A DNA stretch of 64,000 nt from Bacillus_CJ salitolerans (GCF_042680805.1 NZ_JBHUEM010000011.1:1-64000), one strand, 5' to 3'. Counted from the first letter of the stretch, positions 10,004 through 18,140 are shown. A program made the numbers and translations. Notes: a model not told the origin generated them from the sequence alone.

Positions 10004-10031
10004 CGAAATTTGTAGAATTTCGTACTATAAT
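10004..10031 (+). promoter_or_regulatory. Likely sigma-A promoter with an inverted repeat, upstream of the PAS-GGDEF gene
   Basis: A perfect TATAAT lies at 10026-10031, 45 bp before the start codon. An inverted repeat, CGAAATT (10004-10010) and AATTTCG (10016-10022), fills the spacer between -35 and -10, the classic place for a repressor. The -35 is weak (TCGAAA at 10003-10008 with a 17-bp spacer). The binding protein is unknown. Confidence 0.55.
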
Positions 10032-10076
10032 GACTATGAAGGGTTAAAATATATGATGAAATCAGGTGTTATATAA

Positions 10077-11267
10077 ATGAAGGAGAATAATAAAATAATT
10101 ATTATCATCCAGTCCATTCTTCTACTACTTTTGCTCATTTCGAACCTCTTGATAGATTATTGGATTGTTGAATGCATGGTTAATCTCCTGCTAATAGCAG
10201 GGATTGCCATAATTAATATACGAAGCTTACATCACCACAATCAACTGTCTACTAATATAAAAAAGCTTAGAGAAGAAACAGTGGCCCTTGAGCAAATAGT
10301 TGGCACTTTGCAGGAAGAAACCGAGGACTATGACCTACTCTTTAACTCTCTTCATGGTGCAGTTTTTTCTATTGATTATATAAACAACCGTGTACGTTTT
10401 TCAAAGGGTGCCGAACAGATTTTTGGATACTCTTCAGAGATGTTGATCAAGGACCCAACTATATACAAGGAAATCATTCACCCTGATGATATAAAATATA
10501 TTGATATACACGAATCAAAACTAAAAGTTGGCCGTTCTTCTAAAGTGGAATTCCGAATTAGTCTTCCAGAAGGACCCGAGAAGTGGGTAGTCCAAACAGC
10601 AACTCCTGTCCAAGATCAAGACGGGACTGTTACGAAAATTATTGGACAAATTTTTGACATTACGAAACAAGTGAAACTAGAACAAAAGCTAAAACAACTG
10701 GCTTATTATGATGACCTAACAGATTTGCCTAATCGTAAAGCATTAGACCGCCATATCCAAAAAGCGCTAGCACGTTCAAAAAGACATGAACATAATTTCA
10801 CCTTGATGTTTATTGATTTAGATGACTTTAAAAAAGTAAATGATACAATGGGGCATGAAGCTGGGGATGTGTTACTTAAGGAAGTTGTTAAAAGGATAAA
10901 TGATTGTATACGTGACGAGGATTTAATTTCGAGAATTGGAGGCGATGAATTCATTATTGTCTTTGAAGAAACAAATAAAGATGTCATTGAAGATATTGCT
11001 GAGAGAATACTAGAATTTGTCGCAGAGCCTTATCATATTCATGATCAAGAAGTGAAAATCTCACTAAGCATTGGGGTAAGTATGTATCCTGATGACGGTA
11101 CTGATAAAGAAACACTCATTGATCACGCGGACAAAGCCATGTACTATGCCAAACATAACGGAAAAAACAATTACAAAATTTACACACCAGATCTAAATAC
11201 GACTGATCTTAAAAAGGGCCTTCTAGAAAAGTGGGTCGATGCGATACAAAAATTTACGAATTTCTAG
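10077..11267 (+). CDS. Membrane PAS-GGDEF diguanylate cyclase
   Basis: A 396-residue protein that should make cyclic-di-GMP from GTP. Two close N-terminal transmembrane helices (about 7-47) have almost no external loop. A short coiled coil (about 57-90) leads to PAS/PAC (about 92-215), then GGDEF (about 222-380) with RIGGDEF and SIGVSMYPDDG. No inhibitory RxxD motif is obvious at the expected site before GGDEF. The start has only a modest ribosome site (AGGTG, 12 bases away). It is a single-gene unit closed by a strong terminator. Family assignment is firm; activity is inferred. Confidence 0.93.
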   Translation: MKENNKIIIIIQSILLLLLLISNLLIDYWIVECMVNLLLIAGIAIINIRSLHHHNQLSTNIKKLREETVALEQIVGTLQEETEDYDLLFNSLHGAVFSIDYINNRVRFSKGAEQIFGYSSEMLIKDPTIYKEIIHPDDIKYIDIHESKLKVGRSSKVEFRISLPEGPEKWVVQTATPVQDQDGTVTKIIGQIFDITKQVKLEQKLKQLAYYDDLTDLPNRKALDRHIQKALARSKRHEHNFTLMFIDLDDFKKVNDTMGHEAGDVLLKEVVKRINDCIRDEDLISRIGGDEFIIVFEETNKDVIEDIAERILEFVAEPYHIHDQEVKISLSIGVSMYPDDGTDKETLIDHADKAMYYAKHNGKNNYKIYTPDLNTTDLKKGLLEKWVDAIQKFTNF

Positions 11268-11307
11268 CTCAGCTATTGGTTAGACCAATTACTCTAATAT
11301 AAATGTA

Positions 11308-11342
11308 CAAAGCGACTACCTTTTTTAGGGGTAGTCGCTTTG
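11308..11342 (+). terminator. Terminator of the PAS-GGDEF gene
   Basis: CAAAGCGACTACC pairs perfectly with GGTAGTCGCTTTG (13 bp) around TTTTTTAGG, followed by ATTTTCC, 40 bp after the stop codon. Confidence 0.85.
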
Positions 11343-11393
11343 ATTTTCCAATAATACATCCTTCCAAGTGGTAGTGGGAATAAAGTGAAACTT

Positions 11394-11639
11394 CAATCAG
11401 TGGGGGTTTCCTCATCCCCACTGATTGTTAGCCCCGGCCCACACTGTGGGTCACACAGACGTTGCCACAGGAGGTGGCGACTCTAGTCTGTTTTCCTATT
11501 CAGGGTTCTTACTGGCGCTCATCCCCCACTTAAACTTCTCGATTCATCTAAAGTTTTGAAGTGAGGGTCTTAGCGCCAGTTGGCACGGGATAAACGGTAA
11601 TAGGGAGTAATATAATCATGTCGAATATATCCTACTCCC
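11394..11639. repeat. Structured intergenic element with five hairpins
   Basis: Five inverted repeats lie end to end without a credible reading frame. CAATCAGTGGGG (11394-11405) pairs with CCCCACTGATTG (11416-11427), 12 bp perfect. CCCACA pairs with TGTGGG (11438-11450). ACAGAC plus TTGCCAC pair with GGTGGCGA and GTCTGT (11455-11491). ACTGGCGCT (11511-11519) pairs with AGCGCCAGT (11572-11580) and encloses a second stem. GGGAGTA (11603-11609) pairs with TACTCCC (11633-11639). GC content is higher than in the flanks. It could be a dispersed structured repeat of Bacillus chromosomes or a non-coding RNA. Strand and function are undetermined. Confidence 0.65.
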
Positions 11640-11686
11640 CCTAAGCAACATAAAACCAGGACAACAAGTATTTAACACAAAGTGGA

Positions 11687-12592
11687 TTACCACTTAAAAT
11701 CTTCATTAACTAGGTCACTTATTACTCCCATAGCAACTTTACATCCCTCACTTGCTGCAATTATTAATTGAGAAGGAGCTGACATTCTATTATCTCCACT
11801 TGCATAGACCCCTTCAATATTCGTACGTCCAAAATCATCTGTTTCAATCCCTCCCATGTTATTCATGATACAGCCTAAGTTTTGAGCTAATGGAGAGGCT
11901 TGCTCTAATCCAGTAGTAACAAAGCCTCCTTCCCTTACAATTTCTTCACCATTATTAAATTGAATCTTTTCTAAGTGACCATTTTCACCTTTCAATGTCA
12001 CTATTTTTTCTTCAATAACTATAATTGAATTCTTTGTTAATAATTCTTTCTGCTCTTTTGAAAAAATTTTATTACCATTAGTACAAACAACCAGATCCTT
12101 ACTCCAATTAAAAATCATTTTGGTCATATGAAAAGCTCGCTCATTTTCTGAAATGACAACTAATGCACGGTCTTTTAATTCCCACCCATCACAAAATGGA
12201 CAGTTAAACAAGCTTGTACCATAGAAATCATGCATACCTTTTATATCAGGCATTACATCTTTCATTCCAGTAGATAAAATCACCTTAGCAGAACGATAAT
12301 CATTTCCATCGTCTGTATGGATAATAAAATATTGATTTTCCTTTCTTATATCAATTACCCGTTGATTATGAACCGATATATTTGGATACTTCATCAAATC
12401 TTCTTTAGCTTTACGTTTAAATTCTGAAGGTTTGATACCATCTCTTGTTATAAAACCGTGAGATTCATGAGTTATAGCATTTCTAGGTTTATCATCATCA
12501 AACAAAATGATATTCTTTTTTGCTCTTGCAAGAACTAGTGAAGCATTTAAGCCTGATGGTCCTCCTCCAATAACTACGCAATCTAACAACAT
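11687..12592 (-). CDS. Thioredoxin-reductase-like FAD/NAD(P)H oxidoreductase
   Basis: A 301-residue flavoprotein of the low-molecular-weight thioredoxin reductase group. An N-terminal FAD motif, VIGGGPSGLNASL, is followed by a redox-active CPFC (FNCPFCDGWE, about residue 132) and a C-terminal FAD motif ending EGVYASGDN. It should pass electrons from NAD(P)H through FAD to the CxxC pair. The partner is unknown; no thioredoxin or peroxiredoxin gene adjoins. It lies just downstream of an Rrf2 regulator, and both genes carry the same upstream box, so joint redox- or nitrosative-stress control is likely. It is not the usual trxB, whose neighbourhood differs. Confidence 0.88.
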   Translation of the reverse strand: MLLDCVVIGGGPSGLNASLVLARAKKNIILFDDDKPRNAITHESHGFITRDGIKPSEFKRKAKEDLMKYPNISVHNQRVIDIRKENQYFIIHTDDGNDYRSAKVILSTGMKDVMPDIKGMHDFYGTSLFNCPFCDGWELKDRALVVISENERAFHMTKMIFNWSKDLVVCTNGNKIFSKEQKELLTKNSIIVIEEKIVTLKGENGHLEKIQFNNGEEIVREGGFVTTGLEQASPLAQNLGCIMNNMGGIETDDFGRTNIEGVYASGDNRMSAPSQLIIAASEGCKVAMGVISDLVNEDFKW

Positions 12593-12618
12593 TTTATCGT
12601 CCTCCTTAAATTAAATAC

Positions 12619-12644
12619 ATTAAAGACTCTTAATATCTATAATT
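12619..12644 (-). promoter_or_regulatory. Predicted Rrf2 operator before the reductase gene
   Basis: ATTAAAGACTCTTAAT (12619-12634) followed by ATCTATAATT matches the box at 13123-13148 at 22 of 26 positions. Both boxes precede one of the two genes in this unit. The site lies 27-52 bp upstream of the reductase start codon. Confidence 0.65.
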
Positions 12645-12656
12645 CGCATAAAAAAA

Positions 12657-13100
12657 TTATAACGATTTATGACGATTAATTTTATGATTTTTTTTCGATT
12701 CGATTTGTTTTGCAATATCTATAATATATCTATTGTTTAGTTCATCTTTCATCTTCTTTTCTGCTTCAACCATCACATTTTCAATTAAACAATCTCCATT
12801 TTTAATATCCTCATGTTCCAATGAACAATTGAATAAAGATGTTTTCCCTTCAATAGCATGAATAACATCTAAAAAAGATATATCACGAGAGTTTCTTACT
12901 ATGCTATATCCACCATTAACACCCGGAATGGATTCAACTAGTCCTGCTTTAACCAATTTTGTTAAAATCTTGGAAAGGTATGTTGGTGAAAGATTTTGGA
13001 TTTTTGCTAAATGATCTACTCCAACAGATTTACCCTTTGGTGTTAAAGTTAAATATACCATTGTATGTAATGCATAATTTGTGGCTCTTGAATACTTCAT
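12657..13100 (-). CDS. Rrf2-family transcriptional regulator
   Basis: A 147-residue regulator. The winged helix (about 1-85) has the family hallmarks MKYSRATNYALHTMVYL, LSPTYLSKILTKLVKAGLVE and GVNGGYSI. Two cysteines in the dimerisation/sensor region (LFNCS and GDCLIE, about residues 92 and 104) could bind an iron-sulphur cluster or act as thiol switches. NsrR and IscR use three, so the cofactor is uncertain. A 16-bp perfect palindrome lies just upstream of its start and recurs in near-identical form before the reductase, indicating autoregulation and control of that gene. Confidence 0.9.
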   Translation of the reverse strand: MKYSRATNYALHTMVYLTLTPKGKSVGVDHLAKIQNLSPTYLSKILTKLVKAGLVESIPGVNGGYSIVRNSRDISFLDVIHAIEGKTSLFNCSLEHEDIKNGDCLIENVMVEAEKKMKDELNNRYIIDIAKQIESKKNHKINRHKSL

Positions 13101-13122
13101 TACTGTCCGCCTTTATCAATAT

Positions 13123-13148
13123 ATTAAAGATCTTTAATGTCTGTAATT
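13123..13148 (-). promoter_or_regulatory. Predicted Rrf2 operator before the Rrf2 gene
   Basis: ATTAAAGATCTTTAAT (13123-13138) is a perfect 16-bp palindrome, followed by GTCTGTAATT. It lies 23-48 bp upstream of the Rrf2 start codon and matches the box at 12619-12644. Confidence 0.7.
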
Positions 13149-13282
13149 GATTATAAAAGAATAGAAAATAAAAAACAAGAAATTTACATTCTTGTTTCAT
13201 TAAAGAGTTTATTCATCCTGTAAACTACGCAAAAAACATTTACTCCTACTACCATGCTCTCTTATGTAGAAGACAATGCCTT

Positions 13283-13329
13283 AAAGAATACCTTCAAGGC
13301 TTGCCTTCTTTTGTGAGAAGGTATTCTTT
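13283..13329. terminator. Terminator-like hairpin downstream of the YwmB-like gene
   Basis: AAAGAATACCTTC pairs perfectly with GAAGGTATTCTTT (13 bp); the 21-base loop contains a smaller inverted repeat. It lies about 110 bp beyond the YwmB-like stop and upstream of the Rrf2 promoter. The T tract is poor on both strands. Confidence 0.5.
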
Positions 13330-13440
13330 GTTATGATGAATGTATTCTTAACTAATTACTATAAATCATGATTACCTGTTACTTTTCATAATTAACCTGA
13401 AAAATTTTTTGGTTACAATAACTAAACACTAAAACCGAAA

Positions 13441-14145
13441 CTAATATCCAGATGTGATAAGGGGTGTACCTATAGATACAAGGATATTGTCTTTATCCGG
13501 TTCTACCCTAAAACCAAATTGCAAATTAAAATATTGATTATCCTTTGTCGGGATAGAAAATTCCCAGTCTTCAACAAATGCCGTTACGGAAACAAAGTCT
13601 TGTTCTTCCATTGACTCTATCTCTTTAGCAGATAGCACTTTTAATAGTGAGTTTGATCTTTTTATTAAATCGCTTCTTTTTGTAGTACCATACACAGAAA
13701 AATACACTCGTCCTGTATTCAGCTCATTTTTATATTTAGAGTAGATGGTTTCCCACTTTTCATTTGTCCAAGTGGTTCCTGTTACTTCAATCGACTGATG
13801 AAGATAATATTCATCATTATTTCTAAATACAGTAATCGTTTTGATTTCAGTTGTATCCTCTTCTTTGTCAATTCTTCTACCTATCTTTTTATAATGGTGC
13901 TTCTTTTTCACAGTATCGGGTTCCCAGGAATAACTCTCATCTTGTTTTATTATGGTTCCAATTTCTCTTTCCACATCATTTAATGTGGAAAGTACCCGAG
14001 TAGTGCTTTTTATATAGATTTTCCAGCTAGTTATTGTGATTTCTTCTTGTTCAGCTACTTCTACAATCTCCAAAAAATCATAACTCTCACTAGGAAGGAT
14101 ATTTATTAAGAAAAATATTGTAGTAATAATTCCAAATAATTTCAT
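13441..14145 (-). CDS. YwmB-like secreted protein
   Basis: A 234-residue protein with an N-terminal hydrophobic signal (about 1-18), so probably exported. The rest is soluble and resembles the Bacillus YwmB family, which databases label TATA-box-binding-like by fold only: an early FLEIVEVAEQEEITITSWKI segment, a central beta-rich part and a conserved FGFRVEPDKDNILVSIGTPLI tail region. The molecular function is unknown. It is last in the run after the CopCD and CcdA-like genes, 70 bp downstream, which may mean co-transcription. Family assignment is moderately sure. Confidence 0.72.
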   Translation of the reverse strand: MKLFGIITTIFFLINILPSESYDFLEIVEVAEQEEITITSWKIYIKSTTRVLSTLNDVEREIGTIIKQDESYSWEPDTVKKKHHYKKIGRRIDKEEDTTEIKTITVFRNNDEYYLHQSIEVTGTTWTNEKWETIYSKYKNELNTGRVYFSVYGTTKRSDLIKRSNSLLKVLSAKEIESMEEQDFVSVTAFVEDWEFSIPTKDNQYFNLQFGFRVEPDKDNILVSIGTPLITSGY

Positions 14146-14214
14146 CTGTTTTCACCTCATGATACATCCTTAACAATTATCATGAGGAATATACTAAGCT
14201 AGGAAATTATTTTT

Positions 14215-14946
14215 CTACCAATAGGTTATGGTGTCTAGAATTCCTAAGAATACCATAATGATTCCTGCAACTCTTTGAACATAGAATCCTAACTTTCGAC
14301 CTTTCTTGTTTACTGCCTTTCCACCTAAATCAAAGAACCAAATAAAAACTGCCGCTAGTAATAAGGGCAAAGAAGTCCCTATTGCAAATATACTAGGCAA
14401 AATAACTCCATACGAAGTCGACAGAACCATTGGCATTAGTGTTACGAAAAATAAAATAAACATGGTTGGACAAAATCCTAACGAAAAGCTTGCCCCCATT
14501 AGAAAAGCCCCTAGTTTCCCTTTTTTCATAAACCTTTCTGGAATTTTTCCTAATAGGAGTCTCCCCTTAAAAGTGATGAAACCTACCATAAATAGACCAA
14601 TAACAATCAATAACGGACCAACAAACTTTCTTATCCAAGGAAAATATAATAGTAACGATTGTTCGAACTCCCTACCAAACACCCAAACAAGTAAGCCAAG
14701 TCCAGAAAAAACCACAATCTTACCAAGAGTAAAAAAGAGTATTTCCTTCCAAGGAATTTGTGCTTGTAAAGATTTATTCCCATAAATTGTGATAGCTCCT
14801 AAATTACCTGTAAATTGACAGGGGGCAAGAGCACCAACAAGTCCTAATACAAAGGCAGCTATCATTGGAATTCCTTCGACATTATAAAACACATTAAAAA
14901 ATGGACCACTTAAAAGATTACTGATTTTACTAAAGAAGTCATACAT
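14215..14946 (-). CDS. CcdA/DsbD-like (TauE/SafE-annotated) membrane protein
   Basis: A 243-residue protein with about six transmembrane helices. Two conserved motifs, GALAPCQFTGN and LGFCPTMFILFF, place single cysteines next to proline in helices 1 and 4, as in CcdA/DsbD transmembrane domains that move reducing equivalents across the membrane. Related proteins are often labelled sulfite exporter or UreH-like. It starts 15 bp after the CopCD stop, so co-translation is likely. A role in keeping copper-binding thiols or cytochrome haem sites reduced is plausible but inferred. Confidence 0.8.
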   Translation of the reverse strand: MYDFFSKISNLLSGPFFNVFYNVEGIPMIAAFVLGLVGALAPCQFTGNLGAITIYGNKSLQAQIPWKEILFFTLGKIVVFSGLGLLVWVFGREFEQSLLLYFPWIRKFVGPLLIVIGLFMVGFITFKGRLLLGKIPERFMKKGKLGAFLMGASFSLGFCPTMFILFFVTLMPMVLSTSYGVILPSIFAIGTSLPLLLAAVFIWFFDLGGKAVNKKGRKLGFYVQRVAGIIMVFLGILDTITYW

Positions 14947-14961
14947 AGCCTTTCTCCTTTC

Positions 14962-16851
14962 TTACTCATTAAATCGGCTTTCTCCTGGTACAATTACACT
15001 ATATTGATATACTTCTTCTTCTCCTGTTTTCATCTTGGCAGTAACCTCCATCAATAAAGTTCCTGCTGCATGAAACACATTTCCAGTAATCGCAAATTTA
15101 TTATTATCTAGTTTAAAGGCATTGTAATCTACTTTATATTGAGGAGGCATTGAAATTTTAACCATTACAGATTCCACTTCTCTATGTGTTTGGAAATCAA
15201 ATTGTATAACATTTAACCCCGGTTCGAATGGAGAGACATGAATATTGACCTTATCTGAGGGTTCTTGCCCTAAAGGATAAACTCCCTGTTCAGCTGCACT
15301 TGGCGTTGAAACCATTAACATGGAAGCAAAGAAAAGGACAAATAAACCGTAGAGGAGTTCACTTCTTCCTCTTCGTTTAAATCTTATAACAACTGAGACA
15401 GTAAGTTGACGAAGCGCTCGTCGTTGGCTATATCCAATAATCCCAATAAGAATGGTTAATCCTAATTTATATAAGATGGATTTTCCCCAACTGCTTTTAT
15501 AGAAACTTTCAAAAGTAAAAGATGGAATGTATTGAAACGTCATAAGAATACCAGTCAAAATGACGATGAGCAGGCTTGGTAAAGCCCAATTTGAAAATCG
15601 AACTCCAACCTTCTCTAGCCATTCTGAAAACTCCTCTTTTTTCGAATACAATAGTAATGCCAATAAACCACCTAACCAAACGGATGCAGCAATTACATGA
15701 AGTTCATTCAAAATAATTGTCAAAACTCCACCATATCTAGGGTATGAGGCATGTCCCATTGTGAACGGTGTTAATAGGAGTGCTATTGTAAAAGATAGTA
15801 CTTCCATTCTTTTAATGAATAGACCTATAAGAAGAAAGACGAGCTGAATAATAGGTATAAAAATCATCTTAAGTGAGATAAATTCCTTTGGTGAAATTTC
15901 AGTAAAAGCTATTCGTTGTTGAATAACCATGAACAGGATTCCTACAAGACTTACTAGAAAAAGAAACCATGATACCCTTTGTTGTCGAAGATTACGATTT
16001 TGATCCTTAAGGATCATTTTAGAGAAAAATGAAAGTCCGAATAATAGAGTTATACCTATAAAAAAGAACCAGTATCCTAGTTGCTTTAATCCTATATTAT
16101 TGATATAAGGTACCTTTTTAAGGGGTGTACCCATAGCATTCTCTTTTAAAGGTGTAAATTCATCTACTGCAAAATAAAACACATCTACATGATCGGGCTG
16201 ATTCGTCCCTTCAGGATGGCCATACCATGTTACTTGATATGTGCCTTTATTTAAAGATTCATTTAATTCTATTATGAGATGATTTGGATTAGATGGGTCT
16301 TGTAATGGTTGCTTTAAAGCATAGGATCTTTCGTTAAAAATCCCGATAGCCGTTAACTCTACTGGTTGGTTAAACCATAAATCTATCTTTTCCACGTTCC
16401 CCTTCACAATTTCCCCATCTGATGGTGACTGTTTTAGGAGCTTTAATGGTTCTGACTTTTTATCTTCTAGATTTTCTTCGATAATTTCAAAAGTAAATTT
16501 TTCCTTTAGAGGGTCACCGTCTAATGCAATAACTTGTACATCCACTATATATATGCCAGCTGGAAGTATCCCTTCTAATTCCCCAATCACATGGCCCTTG
16601 TCAGATAAATCAGCATAGATGTTTGATAATTGGATTTTATTACCTTTTGTGTCAGTTACCTTAATTGAATTGGAATGAATAACAACTGGGTCTTTGAACC
16701 AAAACTCTATCGTTTTGGGACTCTGGGTACTTCTTTCTCCTCCTTGAGGTTGAGTTTTCACTAATGATGAATGGGCTTCTACAAAAATGCTTGGACTTAA
16801 AAATACAAAGAGTATGAATATCAAGAGTAATTTTATGCACTTTAAAGGCAC
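14962..16851 (-). CDS. CopC-CopC-CopD fusion (YcnJ-like copper protein)
   Basis: A 629-residue protein with a signal peptide (about 1-26). The first CopC domain (about 27-125) begins with the metal-binding AHSSLVKTQPQGG. A second CopC-like repeat (about 138-235; LLKQSPSDGEIVKGNVEKI) lacks that histidine. A CopD domain of about eight helices follows (about 250-510), then a C-terminal extracellular beta domain (about 530-625). YcnJ of B. subtilis is a CopC-CopD fusion used in copper acquisition. The doubled CopC is unusual. Translation starts at GTG behind GGGGGGAG. The gene is in an operon with the ScdA_N-like and CcdA-like genes. Confidence 0.9.
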   Translation of the reverse strand: MPLKCIKLLLIFILFVFLSPSIFVEAHSSLVKTQPQGGERSTQSPKTIEFWFKDPVVIHSNSIKVTDTKGNKIQLSNIYADLSDKGHVIGELEGILPAGIYIVDVQVIALDGDPLKEKFTFEIIEENLEDKKSEPLKLLKQSPSDGEIVKGNVEKIDLWFNQPVELTAIGIFNERSYALKQPLQDPSNPNHLIIELNESLNKGTYQVTWYGHPEGTNQPDHVDVFYFAVDEFTPLKENAMGTPLKKVPYINNIGLKQLGYWFFFIGITLLFGLSFFSKMILKDQNRNLRQQRVSWFLFLVSLVGILFMVIQQRIAFTEISPKEFISLKMIFIPIIQLVFLLIGLFIKRMEVLSFTIALLLTPFTMGHASYPRYGGVLTIILNELHVIAASVWLGGLLALLLYSKKEEFSEWLEKVGVRFSNWALPSLLIVILTGILMTFQYIPSFTFESFYKSSWGKSILYKLGLTILIGIIGYSQRRALRQLTVSVVIRFKRRGRSELLYGLFVLFFASMLMVSTPSAAEQGVYPLGQEPSDKVNIHVSPFEPGLNVIQFDFQTHREVESVMVKISMPPQYKVDYNAFKLDNNKFAITGNVFHAAGTLLMEVTAKMKTGEEEVYQYSVIVPGESRFNE

Positions 16852-16920
16852 AATCTCCCCCCTCCCTTTACAACCTAATTCCCTTGCGTTAGGAGTAACC
16901 TACTCCTTTTTGGGAATACG

Positions 16921-17124
16921 TCAGCCTCCTTCTATACAGGTAGAACTAGAACTTCCAATTGCATGATTCAAATCCTTTATTAGGTCATCCAGAATTTCTA
17001 TACTTATACTGTCACATATTTGTTTATCATTAATATCAATACCATAATTCTGAAAGATTTTTGTTGTCTCTAATCCCCATATATCAACTACATCCCTTAC
17101 CTTCATGTTGGGTTGTATAACCAT
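16921..17124 (-). CDS. Small ScdA_N/DUF542-like protein
   Basis: A 67-residue soluble protein with KVRDVVDIWGLETTKIFQNYGIDINDKQIC then a helical ILDDLIKDLNHAI. The layout resembles the ScdA N-terminal domain (DUF542, and also DUF1858) of iron-sulphur repair and NO-stress proteins, in which a GIDxCC motif follows. Here CC is replaced by IND with one cysteine four residues on; a second cysteine lies in the Ser-rich tail. It precedes the CopCD gene by 69 bp, on the same strand. The function is unknown; metal binding is possible. Confidence 0.65.
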   Translation of the reverse strand: MVIQPNMKVRDVVDIWGLETTKIFQNYGIDINDKQICDSISIEILDDLIKDLNHAIGSSSSTCIEGG

Positions 17125-17609
17125 ACGTAACCTCCTATGTTATTCTCTGTCTATACCATTTAATATCCTCTTCCGCGAACTTCCTGTAATTGTATCGACT
17201 ACATTACTATCTATTTATAGGCAATGTAACTGGATAGGGCATCCCCCATATTAGTTATTACTTTTTCTTTTTCATCTTAAAGAACGGGAAATGAAAGCCC
17301 ATATCTTTATACAAGCCGTTCAACAGTTGCGCTTCCCCTGTTTATATAGCAGTACTATCACATTTTATCTTTACATTCATGGTAATGGCTCTCAAAATAA
17401 AGCCATTTCCTTTTCTATGGTGTGCAAAAAATGTATCTTCAATTAATAAGCTCTATTCTCGCAACACCCTGACCAATTAATCTTATACTTTGTTCCCGCG
17501 TTCCCACTCCTAAACTAACTGCTAAAACTACTATAATACCTTAATATCTAATTGATAATTTTCCTATCTGAACAATACTACTAGCAGATTGTTTTCTCCT
17601 TCTAACGAA
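17125..17609. other. Gap without an intact gene
   Basis: About 485 bp with stop codons in every frame. Short minus-strand stretches look faintly protein-like (for example LLNGLYKDMGFHFPFFKMKK, about 17260-17340), which could be a gene relic. The part next to 17124 should hold the promoter of the ScdA_N-like/CopCD operon, but I see no clear -35/-10 pair. Confidence 0.35.
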
Positions 17610-17642
17610 AAAGGCGAATAGGGAGTTTTCCTAATCACCTTT
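17610..17642 (-). terminator. Terminator after the copA transcription unit
   Basis: On the minus strand AAAGGTGATTAGG folds with CCTATTCGCCTTT (one mismatch and one G-U pair) around AAAACTC, followed by TTC. It sits 6 bp past the stop codon of the coiled-coil membrane peptide and separates the copA unit from the CopCD unit. Confidence 0.65.
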
Positions 17643-17647
17643 CCTTC

Positions 17648-17902
17648 TTATGAAACATTATTCTTGTTGTGTGAATCTCTACTAACGACATTTGTTCTAG
17701 TCCCCTGAAGATACTTAACTTCCTCAGTAAGTATCTTATTCTGTTCAATAACATTCCCTAGTTGTTTTCTAAGGTCATCTAGCTCTTTGTTACTAATATT
17801 AATCGAATTGCTTGTATTACAGTCCTTTTTCCCACCAGAAAACAATCCTTTCATACAAAACAACATCATTAAAGGACATAGAAGATAAAGAATCCATTCC
17901 AT
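17648..17902 (-). CDS. Small single-helix membrane protein with coiled coil
   Basis: An 84-residue protein with one N-terminal hydrophobic helix rich in Met and Cys (LLCPLMMLFCMKG, about 7-19), a Gly/Lys/Cys linker and a Leu/Ile-rich coiled coil (about 38-66). The opening resembles small DUF2933-type proteins found near metal-resistance genes, but I cannot confirm the family. It lies 40 bp after the Met-rich peptide and is probably co-transcribed with copA. Cys and Met in the membrane part would suit copper(I) handling; this is inference. Confidence 0.65.
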   Translation of the reverse strand: MEWILYLLCPLMMLFCMKGLFSGGKKDCNTSNSINISNKELDDLRKQLGNVIEQNKILTEEVKYLQGTRTNVVSRDSHNKNNVS

Positions 17903-17942
17903 ATAAACACCTCAAATCTTTTTTAATTGTTACCCCAGAATT

Positions 17943-18140
17943 TTAGTCTTCATTATTCAATTCCATAAACTCACCACAAGCAGCCATCATCTTTTGTCCC
18001 TCTGGGGAATTCATAGCATTCATCATCTGCATCATTCCATTTTTATTCATGTTTCCGGACATGTCAGCTGATGCAAACTGCCCAACAACTAACAGTGTTG
18101 CAAGGGCAAAGGAAAATCCTAGTGCTATCTTCTTTTTCAT
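17943..18140 (-). CDS. Secreted Met-rich peptide
   Basis: A 65-residue pre-protein. A signal peptide (about 1-25, ending near FASA) leaves a mature chain of about 40 residues with some ten methionines (NGMMQMMNAMNSPEGQKMM) and one cysteine. Clusters of Met outside the membrane are a known way to bind copper(I), as in CusF and CopC/PcoE-type proteins. It lies 76 bp downstream of copA in the same direction, before a terminator-bounded partner. Probably a copper-binding extracytoplasmic peptide; the role is inferred from composition and context. Confidence 0.7.
   Translation of the reverse strand: MKKKIALGFSFALATLLVVGQFASADMSGNMNKNGMMQMMNAMNSPEGQKMMAACGEFMELNNED

Noticed and set aside
14306..14785. 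159-codon plus-strand frame
   Set aside because: Antisense to the CcdA/DsbD-like membrane protein; composition is that of a shadow frame.
17125..17609. Possible riboswitch or RNA in the 485-bp gap
   Set aside because: No conserved riboswitch core or long stem recognised.
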